Part shown: piece after piece, positions 43,556 through 52,070 of the stretch
Layout: every line of letters begins with the position of its first letter
How positions within the stretch are numbered: position 1 is the first letter of the stretch
NCBI GenBank assembly: GCA_024226315.1
Contig: JAAELT010000460.1
Coordinates: forward strand, 37,864-101,863
Reading direction: 5' to 3'
Source of the DNA: a bacterium
Lineage (GTDB): Bacteria; Acidobacteriota; Thermoanaerobaculia; Multivoradales; J023
Length of the DNA: 64,000 nt
The notes under the pieces: model-generated
The model's input: the letters and a program-made list of their open reading frames with translations, nothing else
What the model was told of the DNA's origin: nothing
Databases searched by the model: none
Program-made: the position numbers and the translations under genes

Positions 43556-44394
43556 GCCTCACGGGCGGCAAGGCAACCACGTGGCTCGGCTACCTGGGCC
43601 GCCGGGTCCAGGGTCCACTGACCCCGCTGACCGGCATTCTCGGCCAGATCGGTGGCATCTCGGCGTTGCTGGCCTCCGGCCTGTTCCAGGCCGCGCTGTC
43701 GCCCTTCACCGGCCCGCGCCGGCTGATGCGCAAGAACTTGTATCCGCTGATGAGCAACGTCGGCGCCCGCTCGCTGCCGATCGTCTCGATGGTCTCCTTT
43801 CTCATGGGGGCGATCCTGGTGCTCCAGACCGGCGAGCCGCTGCGGCAGTTCGGCCAGATCCAGGAGGTGCCGGGGGCGGTGGCCCTGGCCCTGGCGCGCG
43901 AGATCTCACCGCTGATGACCGCCATCCTGATGACCGCGCGGGTGGGGGCGTCGTTCACCGCCGTGCTGGGCTCGATGAAGATCAACGAGGAGCTGCTGGC
44001 GCTCGAGACGATGGGTATCCGGGTGGAGAGCTACCTGGTGGCGCCGCGGTTCACCAGCATGCTGGTGATGGTGCCCTGTCTGACCGTGTTCTCCTATCTC
44101 CTGGGCATGGCGGGCGGCGCCATGGTCGCCAACGCGGCCTACGACATCCCCTTCGAGCTGTACGTCGCCAAGACGCTGGCCTACCTGACGATGACCGATC
44201 TATGCTCCGGGCTGGTCAAGTCCGGCCTGTTCAGTCTGCTGATCACCAGCATCTGCTGCTACTTCGGTCTACACACCGAGGGCGGCTCGGTGGGCCTCGG
44301 CCGCAACATCATGACCGCGGTGGTCACTAGCATGGTGGCGATCATCGTCATGGACGCCCTGGCCACCGGTTGGATCAACAACTACATCCTGTGA
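43552..44394 (+). CDS. mlaE: MlaE-type ABC permease
   Basis: A 280-residue integral membrane protein with five to six helices. MlaE/YrbE family signatures: MLALREISPLMTAILMTARVG-like text (ALAREISPLMTAILMTARVG), GSMKINEELLALETMGI, and the C-terminal ATGWINNY end. In the family it is the permease of an ABC importer/exporter of phospholipids, acting at the inner membrane with MlaF, MlaB and MlaD to keep outer-membrane lipid asymmetry. It overlaps the STAS gene by 4 bp (ATGA) and lies 16 bp before the ATPase gene, so all are co-transcribed. Confidence 0.92.
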   Translation: MSLTGGKATTWLGYLGRRVQGPLTPLTGILGQIGGISALLASGLFQAALSPFTGPRRLMRKNLYPLMSNVGARSLPIVSMVSFLMGAILVLQTGEPLRQFGQIQEVPGAVALALAREISPLMTAILMTARVGASFTAVLGSMKINEELLALETMGIRVESYLVAPRFTSMLVMVPCLTVFSYLLGMAGGAMVANAAYDIPFELYVAKTLAYLTMTDLCSGLVKSGLFSLLITSICCYFGLHTEGGSVGLGRNIMTAVVTSMVAIIVMDALATGWINNYIL

Positions 44395-44410
44395 TGCCGG
44401 TTTCGACGTA

Positions 44411-45208
44411 GTGGCCGATCGACCCGTCATCGAAGTCGAAGACGTGCACAAGAGCTTCGGCGACGTGCACGTGCTGCGCGGCATCTCGTTTCAGGTCTCG
44501 GAGGACCAGACGGTGTGTATCCTCGGCGCTTCGGGCGACGGCAAGACCACCATGCTGAAAACGCTGATGGGGGTGCTGCCACCCGATTCTGGGCGAGTGC
44601 GCATTCTCGGCGAAGACGTCTACGGCCTGGCGGGTGAGGAGCGTGAGGATCTGCGCCGCAAGATCGGGGTGACCTTTCAGAGCGGTGCCCTGCTCAACTC
44701 CATGACCCTGGCCGAGAACATCGCCCTGCCGCTCGAGTACCACACCGAGCTCGACGACGACACCATCGCCACGATGGTCAAGATCAAGCTCCAACAGGTG
44801 GGCTTGCTGCACGCCGCGAACCTCCGGCCCAACGAGGTCTCCGGCGGCATGAAGAAGCGGGCCGCGGTGGCCCGGGCGATCGCCATGGACCCCAAGATCC
44901 TGTTCTACGACGAGCCCTCGGCGGGCCTCGACCCGATCGCCACCGCCAGCCTCGACAAGTTGATCAACGACCTCAAGACCAGCATGGAGATCACCAGCGT
45001 GGTGGTCACTCACGAGATGGAGAGCGTGCGGCGAATCGCCGACCGCGTGCTGCTGCAGTACCGCGGGCAGGTGCTGCTCGACGGCACCCTCCAGGAGCTG
45101 CTCGACAGCCCGAGCGAACGGGTCCAGCGATTCGTCCGCGGCGACATCGAGAGCATGGCGGTCAGCTCGACGATGCTCAAGGCCTATCACCAGGACCTGT
45201 TGATGTAG
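44411..45208 (+). CDS. mlaF: MlaF-type ABC ATPase
   Basis: A 265-residue ABC ATPase starting at GTG. Walker A GASGDGKTT, signature EVSGGMKKRAAVARA, Walker B ILFYDEPSAGLDP and the H-loop VVVTHEMESV are all intact. The EVSGGMKKR form is characteristic of the Mla/Ttg2A (phospholipid) ATPases. It powers the permease encoded just upstream. The stop codon lies in the first unit of a short tandem repeat; downstream copies of the same unit repeat the sequence TTGATGTAG. Confidence 0.93.
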   Translation: MADRPVIEVEDVHKSFGDVHVLRGISFQVSEDQTVCILGASGDGKTTMLKTLMGVLPPDSGRVRILGEDVYGLAGEEREDLRRKIGVTFQSGALLNSMTLAENIALPLEYHTELDDDTIATMVKIKLQQVGLLHAANLRPNEVSGGMKKRAAVARAIAMDPKILFYDEPSAGLDPIATASLDKLINDLKTSMEITSVVVTHEMESVRRIADRVLLQYRGQVLLDGTLQELLDSPSERVQRFVRGDIESMAVSSTMLKAYHQDLLM

Positions 45209-45245
45209 CAGCCGTGTTGATGTAGCAGACCTGTTGATGTAGCAG
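45198..45245 (+). repeat. Three 17-bp tandem repeats at the end of mlaF
   Basis: TGTTGATGTAGCAG occurs at 45198, 45215 and 45232 (17-bp period). The first includes the MlaF stop codon. A fourth partial ATGTAGCAT lies at 45259. The array separates mlaF from the MCE gene and could affect coupling between them. Confidence 0.6.
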
Positions 45246-45275
45246 ACCTGCTCCTCTCATGTAGCATCTCAAACG

Positions 45276-46400
45276 ATGAGTCAATACAGACGCAGCGAGG
45301 TGGTCTCCGGTCTCTTCGTCGCCGCCGCGGCGATCGTGTTCGCGCTGTTCGCCTTCAAGGTCGGGCGGTTCGACCTGATGGGGCTGCTCAAGGCCGACGC
45401 CATCGTCTGCCGCACCTACTTCGCCAACGTCAAGACCCTGCAAGAGGGCTCCAAGGTACGGGTCGGCGGCCGCGAGGTCGGCGAGGTCACCGGCCTGTTG
45501 CTGGTCGCGGGCGCCGCCCCGGCGAGCGGCAAGAATCCCGGCGGCCTGGAGAGGCTGGTCAACGAGGTCACCTTCGAGCTCAGCTATCCCGACCTGCGTC
45601 TGGACTCCTCGTCGGCGCGGGTGCTGATCGCGCAGGACAGTCTGCTGGCGCCGCACTTCCTGCAGCTCGACCCCGGGCATTGGCCCGCCGACAGCCCACC
45701 GCCGACGATCTTCTCCGACGGCCAGCCGCGGGAGCTGCTGATCGCCAGCGAGATGGGGGTCGGCATCGAGGAGCTGATGGCGCTGGCGCAACCGGCGATC
45801 GACGAGTTGGGCGCCATTCTCCGCACCCTGAACCAGGACGTGCTCAACGAACAGAACGTCGACACGATCGGCCGCGCCCTGGGCGAGCTCGACGGCGCCC
45901 TGGTGGAAGGGCGGCAGGTGGCGGCGACCCTCAACCGCGGGTTGCTGGCGCCCGCGAACGTCGAGGCCCTGGAGCAGACGATCCACAACCTCGACAGCGC
46001 GGTGGCCGACGGCCGCAAGGTGGCCGCGAGACTCGATTCGCTGCTCGATCCCGAGCAGGACCCGCGCATCGACCGCCTGATCACCGACGTCGGCGCCGCC
46101 ACCAACGAGCTGCGCACCAACCTCGACGCGATCTCCGCCGACCTCCAGCACCTGCTGCAGCACGCCGACCGCACCCTGTCGGAGACCGAGACCGAGATCG
46201 CCGAGGCCACCCGGCGCCTGCACCGCACCCTGTGGCAGGGCGAGCAGGCGTTGCGGAAGATCCGCGCCAACCCCTCGGTGGTGTTCTTCGGCGACGACGA
46301 GACCGACTTGGAGGCCCGCGACGTCGACCTCACCGAGATCCGCCTGAGGGGCCGGGCACGCCCCTACGAGCAGCGGGACGAACGGGATGAAGACAACTAG
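45276..46400 (+). CDS. mlaD: MlaD/MCE-domain protein
   Basis: A 374-residue protein. One N-terminal membrane helix (about residues 9-27, VVSGLFVAAAAIVFALFAF), then an MCE domain (about 37-150: VCRTYFANVKTLQEGSKVRVGGREVGEV and VRVLIAQDSLLAPHFLQ-like end), then a long helical periplasmic part (about 165-325) typical of MCE proteins that bridge toward the outer membrane. It binds and passes phospholipids. The C-terminal 35 residues are acidic and Arg-rich. It follows the ATPase and repeat, and overlaps the TPR lipoprotein start by 14 bp. Confidence 0.9.
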   Translation: MSQYRRSEVVSGLFVAAAAIVFALFAFKVGRFDLMGLLKADAIVCRTYFANVKTLQEGSKVRVGGREVGEVTGLLLVAGAAPASGKNPGGLERLVNEVTFELSYPDLRLDSSSARVLIAQDSLLAPHFLQLDPGHWPADSPPPTIFSDGQPRELLIASEMGVGIEELMALAQPAIDELGAILRTLNQDVLNEQNVDTIGRALGELDGALVEGRQVAATLNRGLLAPANVEALEQTIHNLDSAVADGRKVAARLDSLLDPEQDPRIDRLITDVGAATNELRTNLDAISADLQHLLQHADRTLSETETEIAEATRRLHRTLWQGEQALRKIRANPSVVFFGDDETDLEARDVDLTEIRLRGRARPYEQRDERDEDN

Positions 46401-47487
46401 GAGGTCTCCCTCCCCTCCTCGAACCGTGAGCGGGCGGCCTGATGGCCGAGGACGGAGCGCAACGCGGTCGAAGTCGAGCCGGGGCGCGGGCAGGAGCCAG
46501 CTTGAGCACCGCCCGCAGGCCATCAGGCCGTCCGCGGTAGCGGTGATGGCAGTGCTCGTGCTCACCATCCTGTCCGGCTGCATCAAGCGCGGCGTCACCC
46601 CGATCAGCACCCATTTCAACCAGGGCGTCTACTATTACTCGAAAGGCGACTTCGACGCCGCGATCAGCGAGTATCGTCTGGCGCTGGAGGAAGACGTCGA
46701 CGACCACCGGGCGCAGTTCAACCTCGCCGAGGCCCTGGAGTCGAAGGCGACGCGAGCCGAGCGCGGTGGCGAAGGCGAACCGGCCGAGGAGCTGCGCGCC
46801 GAGGCTGAGGAGCACTATCTGGCGCTGCTCGCCAGCCGCTCCGGCCACCTCAGGGCGTCGGTCAACCTGGCGGCCCGAGAGCTGGCACAAGGTGAGGCCG
46901 AGACCGCCGAACGGCGCCTGCTGGACACCATCGAGCGTCACCCCCGCTCGGCCCTGCCGCGCGTCGCCCTGGCAGCGCACCGCCTCCGGAAGGGCTTCAA
47001 AGACGAGGACGCGGCTCAGGTCCAGGGCGCCGTGGAGCTGCTCGAGGAAGCCCTGGAGCGCGACCCCGAGCACCCGGACGCCAACGTCTTGCTGGGCCAC
47101 GCCTGCGCCAGCCTGGATCGGCTCGGAGGCGGTGACCCCGCCCTGCGCGATCGCGCCCGCGAGGCCTACGAACGGGCCGTCGACCGCGACGGCTCGGACG
47201 TCGGCTCGATGATGGGCCTGGCGCGGCTGGAGCGGCGAGCCGGCAACGACGACCGAGCCGTCTCGTGGCTGCGACGCGCGCTCTACGTCCACCCCGACCT
47301 GCTCGCCGCCCACCTGATGCTCTCCGAGCTGCTCGACGCCCGCGGCGACCTGGAGGAGGCCACCGTGCACCTGTGGCGCGGCCGGCAGCTGGAAGACGCG
47401 CGGCGGCCGCACCTGGGCGAGGACGAGTACCGCCGTCGGCTGCTCGACCTTTACCGGCGCCTGGAAGAGCGCGAGGGGGGGTCTTAG
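46387..47487 (+). CDS. TPR-repeat lipoprotein, Mla operon
   Basis: A 366-residue frame overlapping the MCE gene. The lipobox LTILSGC lies at about residues 60-66, and 50 Arg/Ser/Pro-rich residues precede it, longer than a normal lipoprotein n-region; a start closer to the hydrophobic core (ATG 46546) is possible but leaves too few charged residues, so the real start is uncertain. From about residue 74 TPR units repeat (FNQGVYYYSKGDFDAAISEYRLALEED), then further helical repeats. The protein would be anchored to a membrane by lipid and hold TPRs for protein contact; a role in the Mla system is inferred from the operon position. It is not a usual MlaA or MlaC. Confidence 0.7.
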   Translation: MKTTRRSPSPPRTVSGRPDGRGRSATRSKSSRGAGRSQLEHRPQAIRPSAVAVMAVLVLTILSGCIKRGVTPISTHFNQGVYYYSKGDFDAAISEYRLALEEDVDDHRAQFNLAEALESKATRAERGGEGEPAEELRAEAEEHYLALLASRSGHLRASVNLAARELAQGEAETAERRLLDTIERHPRSALPRVALAAHRLRKGFKDEDAAQVQGAVELLEEALERDPEHPDANVLLGHACASLDRLGGGDPALRDRAREAYERAVDRDGSDVGSMMGLARLERRAGNDDRAVSWLRRALYVHPDLLAAHLMLSELLDARGDLEEATVHLWRGRQLEDARRPHLGEDEYRRRLLDLYRRLEEREGGS

Positions 47488-47611
47488 GAACTCCCTCATC
47501 GCAACCTCATCAATCCATCAAGCATCTTCGTTCTCCCCTGCCTAGAGTGCAGGTATCGAGACCCGCCACCGGGACCAACGGCCGGCGAGCTCGCTTCAAA
47601 GGAGAACGAAA

Positions 47612-48346
47612 ATGCAACACCCAGCGCAATCCAACGCTTGCCGCGCCCTCGCCCGCCGCCTGTCGGGCATCATGATCCTCGCCGCCGCCCTGCTGCTCAC
47701 CGGCTGCGACAACGACGTCAACTATCACCACCCCAACTTCCCCAACATCACCGGGCCGAACACCGTCGTCGGCTCGGGCAGCGTCGCCAGCGAGACGCGA
47801 GCCGTACAGGGCTTCCACGGCGTGTCGTTGTCCGGCGCCGGCCGCCTGCTCATCGATCGCAACGGCTTCGAGTCTCTGACGCTCACGGCGGACGACAACA
47901 TCCTGCCGCTGCTCACCTCCGACGTTCTCGGCGGCATGCTGGAGCTCGGCATCGAGACCGGCCGCAGCATCTCGACCCGGCATGGAGTCACCTACGAGGT
48001 CGGAGCCAACAGGCTCGACGAGATCCGCCTGGCGGGCGCCGGCGACGTGGAGGCCACGGGCCTCGACACCCCCTTCTTCCTGCTCGACGTCGCGGGCGCC
48101 GGCAACGTCGTCGCCTTCGGCCGCGCCGACGAGCAGGACGTCACCATCTCGGGCGCCGGCAACTACGACGCCGAGGGCCTGACCAGCCGGGTGGCCACCA
48201 TCACCATCAGCGGCGCCGCCTTCGCCCGCGTGCGGGTAAGCGGCCAGCTCAACGCCCACATCGGCGGCGCCGGTGTGCTCGAGTACTACGGCGATCCCGT
48301 GGTCCACACCACGGGCAACGGCACAGTCCGCCGCATGGGCCCCTGA
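47612..48346 (+). CDS. DUF2807 (GIN-domain) lipoprotein
   Basis: A 244-residue lipoprotein. Signal sequence then lipobox LLLTGC at about residues 27-32; AAAGGAG upstream of ATG 47612. The mature part is the head domain DUF2807: VVGSGSVASETRAVQGFHGVSLSGAGRLLI, TADDNILPLLTSDVLGG, and repeated GAGD/GAGN turns typical of its beta-helix (LAGAGDVEATG, VAGAGNVVAFG, ISGAGNYDAEG). Function in the family is unknown; it sits on the cell envelope. The next gene also encodes a lipoprotein, 50 bp downstream on the same strand. Confidence 0.88.
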   Translation: MQHPAQSNACRALARRLSGIMILAAALLLTGCDNDVNYHHPNFPNITGPNTVVGSGSVASETRAVQGFHGVSLSGAGRLLIDRNGFESLTLTADDNILPLLTSDVLGGMLELGIETGRSISTRHGVTYEVGANRLDEIRLAGAGDVEATGLDTPFFLLDVAGAGNVVAFGRADEQDVTISGAGNYDAEGLTSRVATITISGAAFARVRVSGQLNAHIGGAGVLEYYGDPVVHTTGNGTVRRMGP

Positions 48347-48396
48347 GCCCATCCCCAATGCACAGAACGACGGGGAAATCGAAAAGGAGGCACATC

Positions 48397-49095
48397 ATGA
48401 ACAGACTGCCGAGACTGCTACCGCTTTTGCTGCCCGTGCTGCTGCTGACGGTCGCCTGCACCGCGGTCGACTACCGCTCACCCCGATTCACCGAGCTGAC
48501 CGAGGGTCACCGCACGGTCGCCGTGCTGCCGTTCGAGATGGTGTTCTCGGGGAAGGCGCCGCCAGGGCTCACCGGTCCGCAGATCGCGCACATCGAGGAA
48601 GGCGAGAGCCTGGCCTTCCAGACCTCGCTCTACCTGCGGTTGCTCAACCAGGCCGGCAAGGGCCGGATCGGCATCGAGATCCAGCCGGTCGAACAGACCC
48701 GGCGCATCCTCGGTGACCACCGGATCGGCGTCCGCGAGTCCTGGGGCATGGAGACCGAGGACCTGGCCCGGATCCTGGGCGTGGACGCCGTGGTCAGGAC
48801 CCGGGTCGAGAAGACCCGCTACCTCTCCGATCTCGCGTCCTTCGGCATCGACGTCGGCGCCCACGTACTCGAAGAGATCCTGCACGACGGCGACGGCGAC
48901 GTCCACCACGGCCTCCCCTGGGGTCTGACCAGGACCCACGACATCTTCGCCGACGGCTCCCTGCTGAGCGGCCGTGACGGCGACCTGTTGTGGCGGGTGG
49001 CGGTCTACCGCGAGACCGACTGGAGCCGGCCGGCCAACGACGTGATCGAGGGGCTGACCAAGAAGCTGGCGCGGAAGTTTCCGTACCAGTCCTGA
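48397..49095 (+). CDS. CsgG/GNA1162-like lipoprotein
   Basis: A 232-residue lipoprotein. ATG 48397 has a perfect AAGGAGG eleven bases upstream; the upstream frame from 47638 is Arg-rich shadow and should be dropped. Signal then lipobox TVAC at about 17-20. The body contains HRTVAVLPFEMVFSGK, a start seen in GNA1162/CsgG/FlgO-type periplasmic proteins, and IGVRESWGMETEDLARILGVDAVV, which resembles the family core. These proteins take part in surface secretion or lipoprotein assemblies; the exact role here is unknown. The stop codon touches the stop codon of the beta-helix gene on the other strand (no gap). Confidence 0.75.
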   Translation: MNRLPRLLPLLLPVLLLTVACTAVDYRSPRFTELTEGHRTVAVLPFEMVFSGKAPPGLTGPQIAHIEEGESLAFQTSLYLRLLNQAGKGRIGIEIQPVEQTRRILGDHRIGVRESWGMETEDLARILGVDAVVRTRVEKTRYLSDLASFGIDVGAHVLEEILHDGDGDVHHGLPWGLTRTHDIFADGSLLSGRDGDLLWRVAVYRETDWSRPANDVIEGLTKKLARKFPYQS

Positions 49096-50514
49096 TCAGG
49101 GAGCCCAGGCCGAGAGGTCGCCGGACTCGAAGCCATCGGCGAAGATCACCGGATCGACCTCCGGCTTGCGCTCCAGCGCCAGCTGCCAGCCGGGATTCGC
49201 ACCCTCGCCACCATAGCCGCCGCGGAGGGTGCCAGGCCGCGGCGCCGAGTTGAAGTCGAGATCCCAGTCCTCCCAGACTTCGAGCCCGGAGAGATCGATC
49301 GCCGCGCCGCTCAGCGCCCCGGGCAGCGGATACAGATCGAGCCGGTCGACCGCGCCCGTGAGCACGCCGTCGGGATTGGCCAGATAGCCGCCGGCGGCGG
49401 CGTGGGCGTCGGTGACATTGTCGGTCTGTGTGCCGCCCGAGAGCGGCGTCTGGGCGAACGCGGCATTGCCGGTCACCTCCTGGGTGAAGCCCGGATCGCC
49501 GCCCGTCACCCGCAGGCCCGTGGCGCCGGCCACCACGGTGTTCTGGAACAGCCGGACGCGCCGCGGCAGGTCGTTGTGCGGCTGCACGTTGACCGCGGTG
49601 CCGAAGTCGTTGACCAGCAGGTTGTCGTAGAAGACGACGTTGCCTTCGCCCTGGAACAGCGCCTCGTTCGGATTCTGGTAGAAGAAGTTGCCGTAGATCA
49701 GGAAGTCGTCGTCGGCGCCCGTGCCGGTGAGCGGCCAGTGGCCGACCAGCAGATTCGGCCGGGCGTCGTTGCCGGTCGAGCCACCCGACGCCTTGCTGAA
49801 GACGTTGTGGCGGATGATCGTGGTGCCCTGCGCCGGCTGCCCGAGCCCGGTCTCGCGCGCGTTCTGGTGCTTGATCTGCAGGTTGTAGCCGACCGTGCCG
49901 GTGATCAGGTTGTGCTCGATCAAGCCGGCGACGAAGGAGTCCTCACCGTCCGAGTTGCCGAGGTACATGCCGGTGCCCGCGCCCTCCACCACGTTGCGCC
50001 GCACCACCCAGTTCCACGCCGGGCACTTGGAATTGATGCCGACGATCTGCTGGTCGGCGCCGTGACCGTGGATGGTGAGATCCTCGAGCGTCAGGTGGTG
50101 GACCCAGTCGGCGGTGCCCTCCGCCTTGACGCCGTCTCCCAGCCGGCCCTGGCCATCGAGCTCCAGGCGGCGGATCACCAGGTAGCTGACGTTCTCCAGG
50201 CTGACCGTGTTGCAGCAGTCGCGGCCGGTGAAGACCGCCGCCGCGCCGCTCGCCGGCCCCTCGATCACGATGCACCGCCCCGGCTCGCCGCTCACACCGG
50301 CGAGCGGCAGCCCCTCGCCGTACGTCCCCGCCGCCAGCCGCAGCAGGTCCCCCGGCCCCAGCGTGTCCAACAACGCCCGATACGTCGACGGATCCGCGTC
50401 CAGCACCCGCTCCGCCACCGTGCCCGCACACACCCCCACCTCCGCCGCCGTGGTCGCGGAACCCACCTCGGCCACGAGAATCAACAGGATGAGAATCCAG
50501 ACGCGCCTGCTCAC
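49096..50514 (-). CDS. Secreted right-handed beta-helix protein with FESGD tail
   Basis: A 472-residue exported protein starting at GTG 50514. Signal peptide about 1-23 (VWILILLILVAEVGSATTA). From about 45 to 400 parallel beta-helix rungs recur: VSLENVSYLVIRRLELDG, LTLEDLTIHGHGADQQIVGI, NVVEGAGTGMYLGNSDG, IIRHNVFSKASGG, as in pectate-lyase-like surface proteins. No lyase catalytic motif is apparent. It ends exactly in VIFADGFESGDLSAWAP. The tail is presumably a sorting or attachment signal. It sits downstream of the AAA gene on the same strand, 14 bp apart. Confidence 0.85.
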   Translation of the reverse strand: MSRRVWILILLILVAEVGSATTAAEVGVCAGTVAERVLDADPSTYRALLDTLGPGDLLRLAAGTYGEGLPLAGVSGEPGRCIVIEGPASGAAAVFTGRDCCNTVSLENVSYLVIRRLELDGQGRLGDGVKAEGTADWVHHLTLEDLTIHGHGADQQIVGINSKCPAWNWVVRRNVVEGAGTGMYLGNSDGEDSFVAGLIEHNLITGTVGYNLQIKHQNARETGLGQPAQGTTIIRHNVFSKASGGSTGNDARPNLLVGHWPLTGTGADDDFLIYGNFFYQNPNEALFQGEGNVVFYDNLLVNDFGTAVNVQPHNDLPRRVRLFQNTVVAGATGLRVTGGDPGFTQEVTGNAAFAQTPLSGGTQTDNVTDAHAAAGGYLANPDGVLTGAVDRLDLYPLPGALSGAAIDLSGLEVWEDWDLDFNSAPRPGTLRGGYGGEGANPGWQLALERKPEVDPVIFADGFESGDLSAWAP

Positions 50515-50527
50515 ACCCCCGGCCCCC

Positions 50528-52018
50528 TCAAATCCGCGGCGCCGTCCCGTACTTCGACGCCGGCGTGGCCCGCCGAACCGCCCACGCCCGGATCTTCTTG
50601 ATCTGCCCCGACATGGTGGTCGACAGCGGTACCATGGAGGCCGTGTTGGCGGTCAGGTGGTCCATGTCCAGCACGCCGTCTTCGCTGTAGGCGTCGACCC
50701 GCGCCGCCTTGACCGCCTGCTCGATCTCGGCACCGTTCCACCCCCTGGTCGACACCGTCAGCAGGTCGAAGTCGAACTCCGCCAGATCGGCGCCGTGGCG
50801 CGTCAGATAGATCTCGAAGATGGTCCGCCTCTCGTCGTCGTTCGGCAGGTCGACGAAGTAGATCTGATCGAAACGCCCCTTGCGGATGACCTCCGCCGGC
50901 AGGGCCTCGATGCGGTTGGCGGTGGCGGCGACGAAGATCAGGGGAGGCTTCTCCTGCATCCAGGTGAGGAAGGCGGAGAAGATCTGCGAGTTGACGTCGG
51001 CGCCGCCTTCCTCCATGCCCAGGGAGTTCTCGATCTCGTCGATCCACAGGATGCCCGGGGCGAGGGACTCGATGGTGCGCAGCGCGCGATGGAAGGCGGC
51101 TTCCGGGGAGCCGAAGCTGCCCGAGTAGACCAGGCTCATGTCGAGCCGGAAGAGGGGCACGTTCCACAACGCCGACACCGCCTTGGCGGCGACACTCTTG
51201 CCGCAGCCGCTGACCCCCATCACCAGCATCCCCTTGGGCGTCGGCACGCCGGCGGCGATCGCCTCGCGGGTGAACAGCTTCTGTCGACGCTTGAGCCAGT
51301 CCTTCAGATGATCCAGCCCGCCGATCGAGTCCAGATTGGCGTCGGGCATGACGAACTCGAGGATGCCCGACTTGCGGACGATGTTCGCCTTCTCGACCAG
51401 CACCTCGCGCAGGATCTCCTCGGCGGGGCGCTTCTGAGCCTGGGCGCGATAGATGCGATGCAGCGTGTGCTGCGCCTCGGCCAGGGTCAGCCCCTTGAGC
51501 GCCACCGGCAGCTCGGAGTCGAGCTCCGGTCCCAGCTCGACGTTGCCGTAGGACTTGCCGAAACGGGAGATCAAGCGCTGGAAGTCCTTCTCGCCGGGCG
51601 GCGGCATCTCGACCAGGAACACTTCTTTCTTCAGGTTCTCTGGCAGCATCAGCTCGGGGGAGAGGATGAACAGGAACTTGTCGTCCGCTCCCATGGCCTG
51701 GTAGGCGTCGCGCAGGGAGCGGATGACCTCCGGCATATTCAAGAACTCCGTGAGGTCCTTGAAGACGAAGAAGCCGCGTTCGGGATGAGCGATCACTGCC
51801 TGGATGGCGCGTGCCGGATCGATCTGCTCAGGGTCGTCCAGCGCCCCCGAGAGGCCGCTGACGCAGCTCCAGGTGGTGAGCTGCTGCTGGCCCCGGTAGA
51901 GCTTGGTCGAGAAGCTCTCCAGCATCCTCAGGGCTCGCTCCTCCTCGAAGGAGTGCAGGTAGACCAGCGGATTCTTGCCCACCAGGGCGCGGCGGATTTC
52001 TTCGGTGGCTGTCGACAT
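50528..52018 (-). CDS. AAA ATPase, Ycf46-like
   Basis: A 496-residue AAA protein. Residues 1-220 are an inactive-looking N-terminal half (VYLHSFEEERALRMLESFS, an AAA-like fold of the kind found in Ycf46), while the C-terminal half (about 230-430) is an intact AAA module: Walker A GVSGCGKS, Walker B ILWIDEIE, sensor 1 AATAN, and the arginine-finger-type GRFD. The family is found in cyanobacteria, where Ycf46 is linked to CO2 and pH response, and in other bacteria with unknown target. Probably works as a hexamer. Together with the beta-helix gene and the deaminase gene it is on one strand; a 52-bp gap separates it from the latter. Confidence 0.85.
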   Translation of the reverse strand: MSTATEEIRRALVGKNPLVYLHSFEEERALRMLESFSTKLYRGQQQLTTWSCVSGLSGALDDPEQIDPARAIQAVIAHPERGFFVFKDLTEFLNMPEVIRSLRDAYQAMGADDKFLFILSPELMLPENLKKEVFLVEMPPPGEKDFQRLISRFGKSYGNVELGPELDSELPVALKGLTLAEAQHTLHRIYRAQAQKRPAEEILREVLVEKANIVRKSGILEFVMPDANLDSIGGLDHLKDWLKRRQKLFTREAIAAGVPTPKGMLVMGVSGCGKSVAAKAVSALWNVPLFRLDMSLVYSGSFGSPEAAFHRALRTIESLAPGILWIDEIENSLGMEEGGADVNSQIFSAFLTWMQEKPPLIFVAATANRIEALPAEVIRKGRFDQIYFVDLPNDDERRTIFEIYLTRHGADLAEFDFDLLTVSTRGWNGAEIEQAVKAARVDAYSEDGVLDMDHLTANTASMVPLSTTMSGQIKKIRAWAVRRATPASKYGTAPRI

Positions 52019-52070
52019 TCTCGGGACGTTACCACGCCCCGAGAAGCCGCACCCGCGGCGCGGCTTCCGG

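Noticed and set aside
45177..46619. A 480-codon minus-strand frame across the MCE gene
   Set aside because: It is antisense to a clear MlaD-type gene in a well-ordered operon.
47638..48396. The upstream part of the frame that contains the CsgG-like lipoprotein
   Set aside because: It is an Arg/His-rich shadow of the DUF2807 gene; a lipoprotein signal with a perfect Shine-Dalgarno marks the real start at 48397.
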